Part shown: positions 5,597-6,998 of the stretch, one piece after another
How positions within the stretch are numbered: the first letter of the stretch is position 1
Layout of the letters: every line of letters starts with the position of its first letter
Source of the DNA: Rickettsia sp.
GTDB lineage: Bacteria; Pseudomonadota; Alphaproteobacteria; Rickettsiales; Rickettsiaceae
Length of the DNA stretch: 6,998 nt
Reading direction: 5' to 3'
NCBI GenBank assembly: GCA_031254535.1
Contig: JAIRUG010000031.1
Coordinates: 1-6,998, forward strand
Program-made: the position numbers and the translations under genes
The notes under the pieces: model-generated
Told to the model about the DNA's origin: nothing
Databases searched by the model: none
What the model saw: only the letters and a program-made list of their open reading frames with translations

Positions 5597-6998
5597 CTAA
5601 TTTGTTACCGGCAAAGCTATAAACATAGAAACACCCCGTCTCTATACCAACAAGATTATATTTTGTTTCTTCATAGTTCGTGCATTTTCATACAACAAAT
5701 TTAATTGCCCTATAAGAAACTATCGGCTGTTGATTGCATGCTACTACTAAATCACCAATTTTAAATTTATAATTTTTTCCATCATTAGCAATGTTGGTTA
5801 TAATAACACCATTTGCTTTATTTCCAATGGCAAATTTTTGTTTAAGATTATCGGTTAAATTACTGAAAGTAATATTATTTTTTACAATAGAGGTTTTATC
5901 ACTCAACTTGTCGCTTACTCTTCTAGGCTCTGGTTCCTCTTCTTGACTAATCTTACCATTTAGCTCGTGATTCTTGCCATCACGTACGACTACAATTTTT
6001 ACCTCTTGATCAACAGTAGCTTCAGCAACCATTACCTGTAGCCTTCTTGGACTTTTTATTGGTTGTTCAGCAAACTCTATTATTATATCTCCAGGTTTTA
6101 TACCAAATTTCTTACCTGAACCATCTTTTTGTACTTCCACTACTAATGCTCCCGAAGTTTCTTTTAGCCCAAATCCTTCAGCTATTTCATTAGTTACTTC
6201 TTGAATTATTACCCCAAGCTCACCTCGATTAATTTTCCCGTTTTGCCTTAGCTGGTTAATAATTGATTTAGTGGTATTAGATGGAATGGCAAATCCAATA
6301 CCAATATTAGTCCCAGAAGGTGAGAACATTACCGTATTAACTCCTATAACTTCACCATTAATATTAAACATTGCTCCACCAGAATTACCATTATTGATAG
6401 CCGCATCAGTTTGTATAAAATCATCTACTATGCCACTATCAATGTCACGTCCTTTTGAAGATATGATACCAACAGTTACAGTCCCTCCAAGTCTACCAAA
6501 AGGTACCGATAGCAATAACCCAATCTCCTACTCTAGCCTTACCGGAATCACCAAATTTTGCGAAAGGCAAAGGATTTTCTGCTTCAATTTTTAAAAGAGC
6601 AAGATCAGTTTTTTGATCACTACCTACCAATTTAGCTGACATCTCTCTATTATCAGTTAATTTTACGTGAATTTCATCTGCATTGGCAACTACATGATGG
6701 TTGGTAACAATAAAACCAGCTGGATCTATAATAAAACCGGAGCCAAGGGGAACAGATTTAGGGTTTGAATACATCTCATCAAAATTAAAAGGTAGATTAA
6801 AACGCTCCAGAAGCTCATTTAAATAATCAAACGGAAAATATTCAAAAGATTTTTTATGAGAATCTTCTGATTTCTGACTATATTGGGACCGTTGAAAGAT
6901 AAAAATTTGCTCTAATTTCAAAAAAAAGAAACAAAATCTTTTGTCTAAAAAATTACAAAAAAAATCATCAACTCTAATATTTTTAAAAGATTGCAATT
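5597..6998 (-). pseudogene. htrA: Broken HtrA/DegP-type periplasmic serine protease, open at window edge
   Basis: HtrA proteases degrade misfolded envelope proteins. The frame entering at the right edge carries FPFDYLNELLERF, VPLGSGFIIDPAGF, the catalytic His in IVTNHHVV and the catalytic Asp in KTDLALLKI, then stops at 6495-6493 within the conserved GNPFG motif. Two bases are missing near 6504 (GGT-A-CCT where GGT AAC CCT is expected). In the next frame the protein continues PFGRLGGTVT, with the catalytic Ser in NNGNSGGAMF, a first PDZ domain and part of a second, stopping at 5690-5688. A further shift between about 5703 and 5720 recovers the tail LYENARTMKKQNIILLV, an in-frame TAG (5644-5642), and RRGVSMFIALPVTN. 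No signal peptide or the usual family N-terminus is recognisable near the edge, but the frame is still open there. Sequencing error could explain one lesion, hardly all three. Confidence 0.88.

Noticed and set aside
6271..6594. Plus-strand frame of 107 codons across the htrA protease region
   Set aside because: Antisense to codons encoding the conserved HtrA Ser region; a Pro/Ile-rich shadow product.

Overview
The window looks like chromosome from an obligate intracellular alphaproteobacterium of the Rickettsiaceae, most likely a Rickettsia or a close relative such as the Torix or Megaira lineages. The evidence is strong A+T bias, a clear Rickettsia-type S-adenosylmethionine importer (sam), the alphaproteobacterial regulator TrcR (DUF1013), an OmpW-type porin, a Rickettsia-like HtrA in decay, and many dispersed palindromic repeats. 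Species cannot be fixed from the sequence alone.

Layout, left to right. Positions 1-50 (minus strand) hold the first 16 codons of a gene that leaves the window, with a good sigma70-type promoter behind it. A palindromic repeat follows (157-248). Two minus-strand transporters then form a translationally coupled pair: sam (1603-2490) is upstream and an MHS-type MFS transporter (356-1606) downstream, overlapping by ATGA. A divergent promoter region (2491-2667) separates them from a plus-strand OmpW-like outer membrane protein (2668-3381). After another palindromic repeat, trcR (3624-4190) has its own strong promoter. The tRNA uridine-34 hydroxylase gene trhO (4534-5289, minus) is embedded between two clusters of the same repeats. 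The right end (5597-6998, minus) is an htrA/degP-type periplasmic protease gene broken by two frameshifts and an in-frame stop.

Most of the non-coding DNA is one repeat family: four whole or nearly whole copies, one decayed copy, two half copies and one very degraded trace. Each whole copy can fold as a cloverleaf: an outer stem built from CGTCATTGCGAG, a central stem built from GCAATCC, and two side hairpins. The side hairpins differ in sequence between copies yet almost always remain self-complementary. This covarying, arm-swapping architecture is the most interesting signal in the window.

Functionally the intact genes are envelope and translation housekeeping: uptake of host metabolites (sam, MFS), an outer membrane channel, a cell-cycle-type regulator and tRNA modification. 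The broken htrA and the repeat load fit a genome undergoing reductive decay. No CRISPR array, toxin-antitoxin pair, transposase or clearly new multigene system is visible.
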